64,000 bases of DNA, from assembly GCF_900100845.1 (NCBI RefSeq), contig NZ_FNFP01000002.1, forward strand, positions 310,001 to 374,000, in the 5' to 3' direction. Positions 17,675-27,316 of the stretch are shown in pieces. Each line of letters starts with the position of its first letter. The stretch's first letter is position 1. Below the pieces are notes generated by a model, which saw only the letters and a program-made list of their open reading frames with translations, had not been told where the DNA came from and did not search any database. A program made the translations under genes and the position numbers. The stretch is from Natronincola ferrireducens (GTDB lineage: Bacteria > Bacillota > Clostridia > Peptostreptococcales > Natronincolaceae).

Positions 17675-18925
17675 ATGAATAAAATTGCATTTATAGGGGG
17701 GTTATTAATTGATGGTACTGGAAAAGTCCCAATAGAAAATTCCCTGTTGTTGGTAGTGGATAAAAAAATCCAATATGCCGGATCAATGATAGAGATTGGG
17801 GAGGACTACCAAAAGATAGCTATTCATGGAAAAACCATCATACCTGGTTTGATTGATACACACCTTCACTTTAGTGGAAACAAAACTGATAATGATAATG
17901 AATGGGTACTTGAGCCTGTGATACAAAAGACAATCGTTGCTGTTGCCCAAGCCCATGAAGCATTGGAGCATGGACTAACATCTGTAGGTGAAATTTCTCG
18001 TTCGGGAATATATATTCGTGATATGATCGAAGAAGGAGTTATTCCTGGGCCTCGTGTAGTTGCAACTGGGCTTGGGTTTTGCAGAACAGCAGGACATGGA
18101 GATTCCCATAGATTACCACTCAATTATAACAATGCTGCCCATCCTTGGGCTGAAAGAGTGGATGGTCCATGGGATTTACGCAAAGCAATAAGACGAAGGA
18201 TTCGAGAAAATCCAGATGCCATTAAAATTTGGGCAACAGGTGGAGGTATATGGAGGCATGACGCAAAAGCCCACTCCCATTACTGTATGGAGGAGATTCA
18301 AGCAGTAGTAGATGAATGTAATATGGTAGGTTTGCCTGTGTGGTCCCATGCAGAAGGTTATGACGGTGCCCTGAACTCTTGTAAAGCAGGGGTATCTGCC
18401 ATTATTCATGGTCAAGAACTAAATGAAGAATGTCTTGAAATCATGAAGGAAAAAGATATTACCTTCTGTCCAACCCTTCAGTTCTTTTATGAATGGTTTA
18501 GTGTATATCAACCACCTTATAGACCCATTCATGACCAATATCCAGGCTGTACAACCGCTGAGAAAGAGCTGAATCGTATTATTAGCAATCTACAAAATGC
18601 AAATGAAAAGGGTATTAGAATTACAGTGGGGTCCGATTCTTTTTGTAGTAGCTTGACGCCCTATGGCAAATATGCCATTACAGAAATGTATACCCTACAT
18701 AAAGCAGGGCTAACAGAGATGGAGACCATCTTGGCTGCCACCAAAAATGGAGCTGAAATGCTGAAAATAGATGATATTACTGGTACCCTAGAAGAAGGTA
18801 AATTCGCTGACCTTATAGTGCTTCAAGGTAATCCCTTAGATGATATCCACCATGTAGCCAGTGATAAGATGGAAGTAATTATGAAGGAGGGCAAATTTAT
18901 AAAAAGAAAAATATTTGGATCATAA
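17675..18925 (+). CDS. Amidohydrolase family protein (imidazolonepropionase-like)
   Basis: A 416-residue metal-dependent hydrolase. HxH occurs in IPGLIDTHLHFSG near residue 60. Further metal ligands are probably in WSHAEGYDGA and IIHGQEL, with the last Asp in TVGSDSFCS. C-terminal GTLEEGKFADLIVLQGNPLDD is the usual closing beta strand set. The family covers cyclic amide, imide and Xaa-Pro-type substrates, and the true substrate is not evident. AAGGGGG precedes the ATG. It stands alone on the plus strand, converging on spo0A, and interrupts an otherwise conserved minus-strand run. Confidence 0.85.
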   Translation: MNKIAFIGGLLIDGTGKVPIENSLLLVVDKKIQYAGSMIEIGEDYQKIAIHGKTIIPGLIDTHLHFSGNKTDNDNEWVLEPVIQKTIVAVAQAHEALEHGLTSVGEISRSGIYIRDMIEEGVIPGPRVVATGLGFCRTAGHGDSHRLPLNYNNAAHPWAERVDGPWDLRKAIRRRIRENPDAIKIWATGGGIWRHDAKAHSHYCMEEIQAVVDECNMVGLPVWSHAEGYDGALNSCKAGVSAIIHGQELNEECLEIMKEKDITFCPTLQFFYEWFSVYQPPYRPIHDQYPGCTTAEKELNRIISNLQNANEKGIRITVGSDSFCSSLTPYGKYAITEMYTLHKAGLTEMETILAATKNGAEMLKIDDITGTLEEGKFADLIVLQGNPLDDIHHVASDKMEVIMKEGKFIKRKIFGS

Positions 18926-18966
18926 AACGAAAAACAAATTCCTCTGTTTCTTTCATAAAAATAAAA

Positions 18967-19025
18967 AACAAACACCTTGATAAAATATTAGCTATGTAAA
19001 GCAATACTTTATCAAGGTGTTTGTT
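18967..19025 (-). terminator. Terminator after spo0A
   Basis: An 18-bp perfect inverted repeat (18967-18984 with 19008-19025) with a 23-nt loop. On the minus strand it is followed by a TTTTTATTTTTATG tract. On the plus strand there is no T run, so it mainly serves spo0A, though the stem lies between the two convergent genes. Confidence 0.85.
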
Positions 19026-19044
19026 AGGCTTTAACTTCCAGCCC

Positions 19045-19842
19045 TTAACTTACTCTTTTTTCAAGTCTCAGTTTATCTGCCACCATAGCGATGAATTCAC
19101 TATTTGTTGGCTTACCCTTATCATTATGAACAGTGTACCCAAATAAATTGTTAATGGTATCTACCTTTCCCCTACTCCAGGCTACTTCAATTGCATGTCT
19201 TATAGCTCTCTCTACCCTGCTTGGAGTGGTGTTAAATCGTTTAGCGATGGATGGATACAGTTCCTTTGTGACGGCACTTAACAATTCAACGTTCTCTATA
19301 ACCATTGTAATAGCTTCCCTTAAATATAAATATCCTTTTATGTGGGCTGGAACCCCTATTTCGTGAATAATATTTGTTATTTCTGCCTCTAAGCTACTAT
19401 TGTTGGTAATTAAAGCAGATGAACCTACATAACTGGGTCTTTTCTTTACATTATTAGAAGATCCTCTAGCCATTTGTCTAATCCTATCAATAAAAACCTC
19501 AAAATCAAAGGGCTTTATCACATAATAATCTGCCCCTAAATTAATAGCACTTTGTGTTATTTTATCCTGCCCCACCGCCGATAGGATAATTACCTTTGGA
19601 AATATTTGTAAATTCATTTTGTTTAATCTCTCTAAAACCCCTAAACCATCCAAATGTGGCATAATAATATCTAAAATCACTACATCTGGCATTTTCTCAT
19701 TAATTAATTCCAGTGCCTTTAATCCATCCTGAGCTACCCCCACTACACCGATATCCTCTTGTCTCCCTAGGTATTCACTTAGAATATCACAAAAATCCTC
19801 ATTATCATCTACAATTAATACAGTAATTTTTTCACTTTTCAC
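19045..19842 (-). CDS. spo0A: Sporulation master response regulator Spo0A
   Basis: The phosphorelay response regulator that commits the cell to sporulation. The 265 residues hold a receiver domain with VDDNEDF and the phospho-acceptor Asp in [13 protein letters not shown] (about residue 58), and a lysine in [10 protein letters not shown]. The C-terminal DNA-binding domain carries the signature [19 protein letters not shown] and [13 protein letters not shown] start follows GGGGGG. It is the last gene of the recN-spoIVB-spo0A series, but has its own sigma-H promoter and 0A box (19903-19929). Confidence 0.97.
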   Translation of the reverse strand: MKSEKITVLIVDDNEDFCDILSEYLGRQEDIGVVGVAQDGLKALELINEKMPDVVILDIIMPHLDGLGVLERLNKMNLQIFPKVIILSAVGQDKITQSAINLGADYYVIKPFDFEVFIDRIRQMARGSSNNVKKRPSYVGSSALITNNSSLEAEITNIIHEIGVPAHIKGYLYLREAITMVIENVELLSAVTKELYPSIAKRFNTTPSRVERAIRHAIEVAWSRGKVDTINNLFGYTVHNDKGKPTNSEFIAMVADKLRLEKRVS

Positions 19843-19902
19843 GATAAACCCCCCTGAAACACTTTATTTTTTATAATATGATTTATATTCTGTAACTTAA
19901 TT

Positions 19903-19929
19903 ATTCGACAAGTGAATTTTTATTCCTCC
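19903..19929 (-). promoter_or_regulatory. Sigma-H promoter with overlapping 0A box upstream of spo0A
   Basis: Read on the minus strand, GGAGGAATA (-35) and GTCGAAT (-10) are separated by 11 nt, which fits the sigma-H consensus RnAGGAwWW-n11/12-RnnGAAT exactly. A perfect 0A box TGTCGAA (19904-19910) overlaps the -10 element. The start codon lies about 60 nt downstream. This matches the known sigma-H control of spo0A in Bacillus. The overlap of the 0A box with the -10 element would fit repression by Spo0A~P at high level; that is inference. Confidence 0.75.
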
Positions 19930-19982
19930 CTACTCTTAGAAAAAACTTCAAAATTTTGTAAATTTTCGTTCTCTTTATTTTT

Positions 19983-21320
19983 CTAATTTTCTACAATTTT
20001 TTTGACATCTCTATCAAATATTCCCGACTCCTCTAGCATCCATTCAATAAAAATGCCGTAACCTTTTGTTGGATCATTAATTAAAACATGGGTAACTGCT
20101 CCCACCACCTTGTTATTTTGTATAATTGGACTACCGCTCATTCCTTGAATAATACCCCCGGTTTTCTCTAATAATCTCCTATCAGTTATGCGAATAACTA
20201 TACTCTTACCATCTATCTTGGTTTGGGTATTGACTTTTAAAATTTCTATTTGGTATTTTTCAATTTTATCATTTTCTATTGTCGTTAAAATATGAGCAGG
20301 TCCTTGCTTAATCTCATGTTGATAGGCAATAGGAATAGGATTTTTATAAAACTCATTTTGTAGGGAATATAGTAATTCTCCATAAACACCATAGTCTGTA
20401 TTTTTTTCTAGCTTCCCTATTGGTTCATGAGTATCATAAAATACTCCTCTAATTTCTCCAGGCTTTCCTCTTTTTCCTTGTTCAACAGAAACTACTCTTG
20501 ATTTCACTACCTCACCATCTCTAATTGACAAAACTTTTCCAGTGTCAATATCAGTAATAGCATGACCTAATGCACCAAATTTTTTTGTCTTAGGATGATA
20601 AAAACTCATGGTTCCTACTCCTGCAGTTTTATCCCGTACCCATAATCCCAACCTATACTGTTGATCCTCCATAGATTGAATAGGTGTTATGGAAGTAGTA
20701 TAACTTTTGCCATCCCTCTTAAGTGTTAGCTTTAATTCTGTACCATCACTATCTTTAATAATCTCTCCCACATGTACAGCATTATTAACTTTTATGTTAT
20801 TTATAGCTATTAATGAATCTCCTATTCTTATACCTGCTACGTCTGCTAAATTATGGATCATACCATTGGAATCAGTAATTTCCGTTGTACCTACTACCAA
20901 TACTCCATCGGTATTTAGTCTTACTCCAATTGAATGTCCCCCTGGAATAACCTGTAGTTCAGGTACCACATTTACTTTAATATTTCTATATGGAACAAAG
21001 CCCAATATTTTAAGCTGAAGACTTGCTGTTCCCTCATCTAAGGTTTTAATATAGAAGCTTCTATTAAATTGAAACTTAGAGGGGTTAAGTTGTGTAAGTT
21101 CTATGATAGAAGGTGCTATGGAATTATTTGAATCTGAAAAAGAAAGAAATAATGGGAATCTTTGATTTAAAGTATAGTCATTTCCAATTGATATATGGTA
21201 CTCTTTATATAAACCACCGGTAACTTCTATAAATGACAAATAAAATGTCAACACCATCATTATTAACATTAGCCAGCCAATATATTTTTTATATGTTTTT
21301 TTATTAATCAAAAAAATCAC
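19983..21320 (-). CDS. spoIVB: SpoIVB serine peptidase
   Basis: The S55 peptidase secreted by the forespore, which triggers pro-sigma-K processing by cleaving SpoIVFA. The 445 residues include an N-terminal membrane anchor (about 14-33), a PDZ domain (about 140-210, with DVAGIRIGDSLIAINN), catalytic His in FGALGHAITDID and catalytic Ser in GGIIQGMSGSPIIQ. Its order recN-spoIVB-spo0A is conserved in spore-formers. About 180 nt with the recN terminator separates it from recN. Confidence 0.95.
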   Translation of the reverse strand: MIFLINKKTYKKYIGWLMLIMMVLTFYLSFIEVTGGLYKEYHISIGNDYTLNQRFPLFLSFSDSNNSIAPSIIELTQLNPSKFQFNRSFYIKTLDEGTASLQLKILGFVPYRNIKVNVVPELQVIPGGHSIGVRLNTDGVLVVGTTEITDSNGMIHNLADVAGIRIGDSLIAINNIKVNNAVHVGEIIKDSDGTELKLTLKRDGKSYTTSITPIQSMEDQQYRLGLWVRDKTAGVGTMSFYHPKTKKFGALGHAITDIDTGKVLSIRDGEVVKSRVVSVEQGKRGKPGEIRGVFYDTHEPIGKLEKNTDYGVYGELLYSLQNEFYKNPIPIAYQHEIKQGPAHILTTIENDKIEKYQIEILKVNTQTKIDGKSIVIRITDRRLLEKTGGIIQGMSGSPIIQNNKVVGAVTHVLINDPTKGYGIFIEWMLEESGIFDRDVKKIVEN

Positions 21321-21493
21321 TCTCCTACCAATGCTTAATCTAGTAATACATTAAGGAATTTAATTATTTTTATAGCTACTAAGATTAATTTGGCTTTTTT
21401 ATAGAGTGATTATTATATATAAAATATAATAAACTTGTAACTATCATCCTTTTTTGCCTATATTAATTTCTATATCATATCAAATAATAAAAA

Positions 21494-21520
21494 AATAAAA
21501 GCTAATTAGTAGCTTTTATT
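21494..21520 (-). terminator. Terminator overlapping the end of recN
   Basis: An 11-bp stem (21494-21504 with 21510-21520), then TTTTTTTATT on the minus strand. The stem includes the recN stop codon. Confidence 0.85.
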
Positions 21521-23217
21521 TTTTTATGGGCTTTATCTATCATTTCTTCAGCATGCTTTAAAGTTATTTCTGTAACTTCTCCACCTAATAATCTACCTAA
21601 TTCATATAATCGATTATCTTTATCCAATTTTTTCACAATGGTTTTTGTAGTATTTTTTTCTATTTTCTTTTCAATTAAAAAATGAGTATTAGCTAAGGCA
21701 GCTATTTGAGGTAAATGTGTTATACATATTACCTGACGTTTCTTAGAAATATGATGTAATTTTTCTCCCACAATTTGAGCTGTTATACCACTGATTCCGG
21801 TATCAATTTCATCAAAAATCAAAGCTGGTATTCCATCTATATGAGCCAATATTGTTTTCAGTGCCAACATAACCCTAGAAATTTCACCACCAGAAGCAAC
21901 TTTAGCTAAAGGTTTCAAAGGCTCACCAGGATTTGTAGAGAGCTTAAACTCCACCTTATCAATACCCTTTTCTGAAACCTTAAGATTTCCATAAGTATCC
22001 TTTAGTTGTTTAATGTCAACAGCAAAGGATACATTTTTCATATTTAAGCTTTTTAATATATCCACCAATTGACCTTCAAATACTTTGCCAGCCTTTATTC
22101 TTAATTCACTAATATTAATAGATAGATCTTCTATCTCCTTCTTTATAGCCGTAATTTCGTGCTTTAATTGGGAGATTTTCTCTTCGCTATAAATATAATT
22201 ATCCAGTTCTTGCTGAATTACCTCCTTATAGTCTAAAATATCCTGGATAGATGATCCATATTTCCTTTTTAAATTGTTAATTGTATCTAATCTTTTTTCT
22301 ATTTCCTGTAGTATTTGAGGATCAAATTCAATTTGTTCTCTATAATTCCGTATTTCTGTAATTATATCTTCAATTTTGTATTGAATATCTTCTAATGCTT
22401 CATAAAAATAGCTCAAGGACCCATCTAGTCCAGCAACACTCTGCAATGCTTTAGTGTTTTTAGAAATATAATCAATCACTGAAGGATGGGTATTACTGTT
22501 ATAAAAATCTTCATAAGTAGTAGTTAATGTTGTATAAATCCTTTCACTATTGCCTAAGAGTATTCTCTTTTGATTTAATTCCTCTTCTTCTCCTATGGTT
22601 AATTCAGCTGTTTCTATTTCTTCTATTTGAAACTTTAATAAATCTATTTTTCTTTCTCTTTCCATATCATCATAGCAAAAAGATTCTAAGCTTTTTTTAA
22701 GTTTTAGATAATGCTGATATTTATTGGATAACATTACCAGTAAATCATGGATATCCTTACCTCCGTATAAGTCCAGTAAATCTATATGAAACTCTGTATG
22801 TAATAAAGATTGATGCTCATGCTGTCCATGTATATCAATAAGTTTTTGAGTAATTGACTTCAAAACCCCTTGATTTACCATAATACCATTTATTCTACTA
22901 ACACTACGGCCATTACCATAGATCTCCCTTGTCACAATGATAGCTTTGTCTTCATCAACCTCAATGCCATATTCATCTAACACTTCTTCTAAATCACTAA
23001 TCTCGCTAACAGAAAAGATAGCCTGGATCATGGATTTTTTTGATCCTGTTCTGACGAATTGTCGATCGGCTCTTTCTCCGATAGCCATATTGACAGCATC
23101 AATGATAATAGATTTGCCAGCTCCTGTCTCTCCTGTTAATATATTCAAGCCCTTATCGAATTGAATGTTTAATTCATCTATTAAAGCAAAGTTTTTAACC
23201 TCTAGCTGTAAAAGCAT
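21502..23217 (-). CDS. recN: DNA repair protein RecN
   Basis: An SMC-like ATPase recruited early to double-strand breaks. The 571-residue protein has Walker A GETGAGKSII near residue 30, a long coiled-coil middle (about 150-400), signature motif KVASGGEISRVMLALK, Walker B ALIFDEIDTGISG, and a conserved His switch ICITHLPQIAALA. It follows argR closely (14 nt), as in many firmicutes. Confidence 0.97.
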   Translation of the reverse strand: MLLQLEVKNFALIDELNIQFDKGLNILTGETGAGKSIIIDAVNMAIGERADRQFVRTGSKKSMIQAIFSVSEISDLEEVLDEYGIEVDEDKAIIVTREIYGNGRSVSRINGIMVNQGVLKSITQKLIDIHGQHEHQSLLHTEFHIDLLDLYGGKDIHDLLVMLSNKYQHYLKLKKSLESFCYDDMERERKIDLLKFQIEEIETAELTIGEEEELNQKRILLGNSERIYTTLTTTYEDFYNSNTHPSVIDYISKNTKALQSVAGLDGSLSYFYEALEDIQYKIEDIITEIRNYREQIEFDPQILQEIEKRLDTINNLKRKYGSSIQDILDYKEVIQQELDNYIYSEEKISQLKHEITAIKKEIEDLSINISELRIKAGKVFEGQLVDILKSLNMKNVSFAVDIKQLKDTYGNLKVSEKGIDKVEFKLSTNPGEPLKPLAKVASGGEISRVMLALKTILAHIDGIPALIFDEIDTGISGITAQIVGEKLHHISKKRQVICITHLPQIAALANTHFLIEKKIEKNTTKTIVKKLDKDNRLYELGRLLGGEVTEITLKHAEEMIDKAHKKIKATN

Positions 23218-23231
23218 AAAGGCCCCCCATT

Positions 23232-23681
23232 CTATCTCACTAATTTTCTAAATTTATCAATCATTTCATCCATTTTCTCTGCATCCCTTATCACAACAAA
23301 TATCGTATCATCTCCAGCCACAGTTCCAACAATACCATCAAAGCCTGTTGCATCTATGGCAGAGGCTGCTGCTTGTGCTGCTGCTGGTATCGTTTTTAAT
23401 ACCAGTATATTCCCTGCATAATCATAGGATATAATAGAGTCTTTGAACAGTCTGACAAGTCTATCAGAGAGAATTGTATCCTGACTTTTTAATGTGGCAT
23501 ATTTATACTTTCCTGATTTGGATAAGACCTTTATAAGTCTTAACTCTTTAATATCTCTAGAAACTGTTGCTTGGGTAACATTTAAACCAATTTTCCTGAG
23601 CTCCTCTGAAAGTTCCTCTTGTGTTTCTATTTCATTGTTCTCAATAATCTCTAAAATTTTTGCATGCCTCGTATACTTCAT
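23232..23681 (-). CDS. argR: Arginine repressor ArgR/AhrC
   Basis: A hexameric, arginine-dependent repressor of arginine biosynthesis genes. The 149-residue form has an N-terminal winged helix ([34 protein letters not shown]) and a C-terminal arginine-binding trimerisation domain ([18 protein letters not shown]). The ATG at 23681 is chosen because AAGGAGGA lies just upstream. The frame stays open to 23714, but that start lacks a ribosome site. The conserved tlyA-argR-recN order supports the call. Confidence 0.95.
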   Translation of the reverse strand: MKYTRHAKILEIIENNEIETQEELSEELRKIGLNVTQATVSRDIKELRLIKVLSKSGKYKYATLKSQDTILSDRLVRLFKDSIISYDYAGNILVLKTIPAAAQAAASAIDATGFDGIVGTVAGDDTIFVVIRDAEKMDEMIDKFRKLVR

Positions 23682-23854
23682 AGATATCCTCCTTATTAAA
23701 ATGCTAAAAAGCATTCACTGAAAATTTAATACAGAAATCTATACCTGATTTGATTTGGGAACAAAGTCTTACTTCAAAAGTACTAATATTAACTTGCATT
23801 TACTTTATTCTGCAAAGAATGATATTTTCCTTCAAATTTCCAAATTATTGTTAT

Positions 23855-24661
23855 CTAATTTAAACTTTTATGGGATTCTTCAATAATATTATGTATATAG
23901 GATATTGAGGGTTCTTCCTGATTATCCTTATTGTTTTTCATATATAATAAATACTCAATATTACCTTCAGGTCCTTTAATAGGAGAATATGATAATTCCA
24001 GTATTTGAAATTCTAGGTTTTTAGCAAAGTTTATTATTTCCTCCACTACTTCTTTATGGACATTTTCATCTTTTACTACCCCTTTTTTTCCTACCTTTTC
24101 TTTGCCAGCTTCAAATTGAGGCTTTACTAAGGCTACTATTTCTCCCGATGACTTTAAAAGTGTTTTTACTACTGGTAGTACTAATTTTAGAGATATAAAA
24201 GAGACATCTATTGATGCAAAATCCCCTAATTCCTCCATAGCCTCTGGTTCCACATATCTGATATTTGTTCTCTCCATAACAACAACCCGTGAGTCCTGTC
24301 TTAGTTTCCAATCCAATTGTCCATACCCTACATCAATAGCGTATACTTTTGATGCTCCATTTTGCAGCATACAATCAGTAAACCCCCCGGTAGAGGCCCC
24401 TATATCTAAACAAATCTTGTTTTCAAGATCAATGGCAAATGCTTCAATAGCCTTTTCTAACTTCAGTCCCCCTCTGCTTACATAGGGGATCGCATTACCC
24501 TTTACAATGAGGGTTGCATCAGCCTTTACTTTTGTACCTGGCTTATCAATTTTTTGGTTATCTACAAATACTAGCCCTGCCATAATATTTCGTCGGGCCT
24601 TTTCTCTGCTTTCAAAATACCCTTTTTCTACTAAAAGCATGTCCAATCTTAATTTCTCCAT
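23855..24661 (-). CDS. tlyA: TlyA family rRNA 2'-O-methyltransferase
   Basis: TlyA-type enzymes methylate 2'-O of cytidines in 16S/23S rRNA, with S-adenosylmethionine. The 268 residues have an N-terminal S4 RNA-binding domain (RLDMLLVEKGYFESREKA) and an FtsJ-like domain with CLDIGASTGGFTDCML (AdoMet loop), ASIDVSFISLKLVLP and VALVKPQFEAGKE. The gene follows dxs by 17 nt, the usual firmicute order. Hemolysin is an old name for the family and gives no evidence of virulence. Confidence 0.93.
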   Translation of the reverse strand: MEKLRLDMLLVEKGYFESREKARRNIMAGLVFVDNQKIDKPGTKVKADATLIVKGNAIPYVSRGGLKLEKAIEAFAIDLENKICLDIGASTGGFTDCMLQNGASKVYAIDVGYGQLDWKLRQDSRVVVMERTNIRYVEPEAMEELGDFASIDVSFISLKLVLPVVKTLLKSSGEIVALVKPQFEAGKEKVGKKGVVKDENVHKEVVEEIINFAKNLEFQILELSYSPIKGPEGNIEYLLYMKNNKDNQEEPSISYIHNIIEESHKSLN

Positions 24662-24678
24662 TAATTCACTTCTCCTAT

Positions 24679-26589
24679 TTAACGTGTAATAACGATATTT
24701 TTAAAGGATTTACCTGTAAAATCATCAACTATTTTTTGTAACAATTCATCTTCATCCATACCATATAATTTATAAAGAGTATTCACATCTCCATGCTCTA
24801 TAAATTCATCTGGTAATGATATTCCATGAACCTCTTTGAAAATTTTATGTTTATTCAGAAGTCCCTGTACCTGAACACCATATCCACCTATATAGGCATT
24901 GTCCTCCATAACATAAATTCTTTTGTGTTTTTTTGCATATTTTATAATCATGTCCTCATCTATAGGTTTGATAAACCTGGGGTTTAATAGAGTAGCATGT
25001 ATATTCTTTTCTTCAAGTTTTTTGCATATTGTTAGAGCCGATGAGTTCATATGACCTACAGCCATAATTAAAACATCGTTTCCAGCCCCATAAAGTACCT
25101 CGCCCTTTCCCTTGACAATTTCATTTTTTGTAGGATCCTCTATAGTTACAGCAGTACCTCTAGGATACCTTATGGCTACAGGTCCATTTTGCTGCAGGGT
25201 ATATTTTATCATCTCCTCCAATTCTACCCCATCCTTTGGTGCAACAATTGTCAGATTGGGTATTGGAGATAAAAAGGAAATATCAAAGGATCCATGATGG
25301 GTCTCGCCATCATTTCCAACCAAACCAGCCCTATCAATCAAAAAGGTAACAGGCAAATTTTGCAAACATACATCATGAATAACCTGGTCATAAGCCCTCT
25401 GAAGGAAAGTAGAATAGACAGCAAAAAAAGGTCGATAACCTTCAGCAGCCAATCCAGCAGCAAAGGTAACAGCGTGCTGTTCTGCTATCCCAACGTCAAA
25501 AAATCTTTTTGGAAAACGCTTTGCAAAATCTGTTAATCCAGTTCCTGCGGGCATAGCAGCAGTGATAGCTACAACCTTATTATTTTCTTCTCCACATTGT
25601 ACTAAGGTATTTCCTGCTACATCAGAATAAGAAATGCTATTACTAGATGAGATGGGTTTTCCTGTGTCAATTTTAAAGGGATTTACTCCATGGAATTTGT
25701 CAGGATGTTTTTCTGCCAATGAATAGCCTTTACCCTTTTTCGTCATAACATGGATTAATACAGGACCCGATATATTCTTACAGCTTTTTAATACTTTGCA
25801 TAGTTCATTATAGTTGTGACCATCTATAGGTCCTATATATTTAAAACCTAACTCTTCAAATAAAATGCCAGGAACAAAAAAATACTTTATGCAGTCCTTT
25901 GCTTTTTCTGCTGTTCTTGCTACACTTTTACCTATGCCGGGAATTTGATTGATTAAGTGCTCCACATCCCCCTTAACTTTTGAATAAACAGTATTTGTCC
26001 TGATTCTATTTAAATAATTAGATAGACCACCAACATTTTCAGAAATAGACATTTCATTATCATTTAAAATAACAATCATATTCTTTTTACTTTGTCCAGC
26101 ATGATTTAATGCTTCAAAAGCCATTCCACCAGTTAAAGCCCCATCCCCTATTACCGCAACAACAGAATGCCGTTCATTGTTTAAATCTCTTCCACTGGCC
26201 ATCCCTAAAGCAGCTGATATAGAGGTGCTACTATGTCCAGTATCAAAATGATCATGAGGACTCTCATACCTTTTAGGAAAACCACTTATTCCTTTATATT
26301 GTCTCAAGGTATGAAATTGTTTTCTTCTATCAGTAAGGATTTTATGTACATAGCTTTGATGTCCTACATCCCATACGATTTTATCATTTAAGGTGTCAAA
26401 CACTGTATGTAAAGCCAGGGTTAACTCAACTACACCAAGGTTTGAAGCCAAATGACCGCCAGTTTTAGAAACAGAATCAACCAAAAACCTTCTGATTTCT
26501 TCTGCTAATAGCTTTACCTCATGACTTTTCAAAGCTTTTAAATCATCAGGGGAGTTGATTTGTTCTAAAAGTCTATACATGGATATCAT
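24679..26589 (-). CDS. dxs: 1-deoxy-D-xylulose-5-phosphate synthase
   Basis: The first enzyme of the MEP isoprenoid pathway: it joins pyruvate and glyceraldehyde 3-phosphate using thiamine diphosphate. The 636 residues show SKTGGHLASNLGVVELT, the ThDP motif GDGALTGGMAFEALNHAG...NDNEMSIS, and the transketolase C-terminal half with AEQHAVTFAAGLA and RAGLVGNDGETHHGSFD. The ATG at 26589 has AGGA 7 nt upstream; an ATG three codons later is possible. It lies 9 nt after oapA and shares the neighbourhood with ispA. Confidence 0.97.
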   Translation of the reverse strand: MISMYRLLEQINSPDDLKALKSHEVKLLAEEIRRFLVDSVSKTGGHLASNLGVVELTLALHTVFDTLNDKIVWDVGHQSYVHKILTDRRKQFHTLRQYKGISGFPKRYESPHDHFDTGHSSTSISAALGMASGRDLNNERHSVVAVIGDGALTGGMAFEALNHAGQSKKNMIVILNDNEMSISENVGGLSNYLNRIRTNTVYSKVKGDVEHLINQIPGIGKSVARTAEKAKDCIKYFFVPGILFEELGFKYIGPIDGHNYNELCKVLKSCKNISGPVLIHVMTKKGKGYSLAEKHPDKFHGVNPFKIDTGKPISSSNSISYSDVAGNTLVQCGEENNKVVAITAAMPAGTGLTDFAKRFPKRFFDVGIAEQHAVTFAAGLAAEGYRPFFAVYSTFLQRAYDQVIHDVCLQNLPVTFLIDRAGLVGNDGETHHGSFDISFLSPIPNLTIVAPKDGVELEEMIKYTLQQNGPVAIRYPRGTAVTIEDPTKNEIVKGKGEVLYGAGNDVLIMAVGHMNSSALTICKKLEEKNIHATLLNPRFIKPIDEDMIIKYAKKHKRIYVMEDNAYIGGYGVQVQGLLNKHKIFKEVHGISLPDEFIEHGDVNTLYKLYGMDEDELLQKIVDDFTGKSFKNIVITR

Positions 26590-26598
26590 CTCTCTTTC

Positions 26599-27231
26599 CT
26601 ATTTTTTTTTCTTATATCCAGTGAATATATTTATGCCTAGTTTCTTATCGAAAAAATTTAAAACCTTTACTGTATTGAAAACGATGGTGTGGGAGTTTAA
26701 AATAGCAACACTTTTACCAACAGCCTTGCCACCTACCGTTAAAGATGCTATAAATCCACTCATAGCTACTGTTAATAAAGCACGATTTACAGGCATAAAA
26801 TAGCTTTGTACCTGTAATATAATCGTAACACCGGCTACGCCACTTATAATTCCACAGATATCTCCAATTACATCGTTGCAAAAATTCGACACTGGACCAG
26901 CATTTTTTAAGAGATTTATGGCATATTTGGCTCCTTCTACCCTATCGGCAGCCATAGCATGGAATGGCTTATCAGAGGCAACAGTAACAGCAATTCCTAC
27001 CATATCACTGATAACCCCCGTAAATATAATCAGTATTAAGATAAAAAAGGCAAATATAACTTCAGTTCTAACAAATATCATTTCCGCTGCAACACTTATA
27101 ACAACTGTTAATATAAATGTCCATATAGAAACAAACACAACCCATCTTAAATTATATTTTTTCCAAATATCACTAATATCATTATTATTACCTTTTTTAA
27201 CATTCTTACCATTTTCATTCTTCTTAGGCAA
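26599..27231 (-). CDS. oapA: OLE-associated membrane protein OapA
   Basis: A 210-residue membrane protein with a basic, Asn/Lys-rich N terminus (1-25) and about four hydrophobic segments (31-51, 58-82, 122-142, 150-168), ending in a basic tail. Its position, immediately downstream of a ~610-nt structured RNA and upstream of dxs, is that of OapA. OapA is known to bind OLE RNA and carry it to the membrane. Older annotation names it a hypothetical or CorB-like protein. It starts with TTG, supported by GGAGGG about 6 nt upstream. The positively charged ends fit RNA contact (inference). Confidence 0.87.
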   Translation of the reverse strand: MPKKNENGKNVKKGNNNDISDIWKKYNLRWVVFVSIWTFILTVVISVAAEMIFVRTEVIFAFFILILIIFTGVISDMVGIAVTVASDKPFHAMAADRVEGAKYAINLLKNAGPVSNFCNDVIGDICGIISGVAGVTIILQVQSYFMPVNRALLTVAMSGFIASLTVGGKAVGKSVAILNSHTIVFNTVKVLNFFDKKLGINIFTGYKKKK

Positions 27232-27316
27232 AGATATCCCTCCGATTATTATACTACATCAATAACAATTTATCTATTTTGTCAAATATTTATGCGTTAT
27301 TTTTAAACATAAACTT

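Noticed and set aside
26876-27265. 129-codon plus-strand frame
   Set aside because: Antisense to oapA; hydrophobic only because the opposite strand is.
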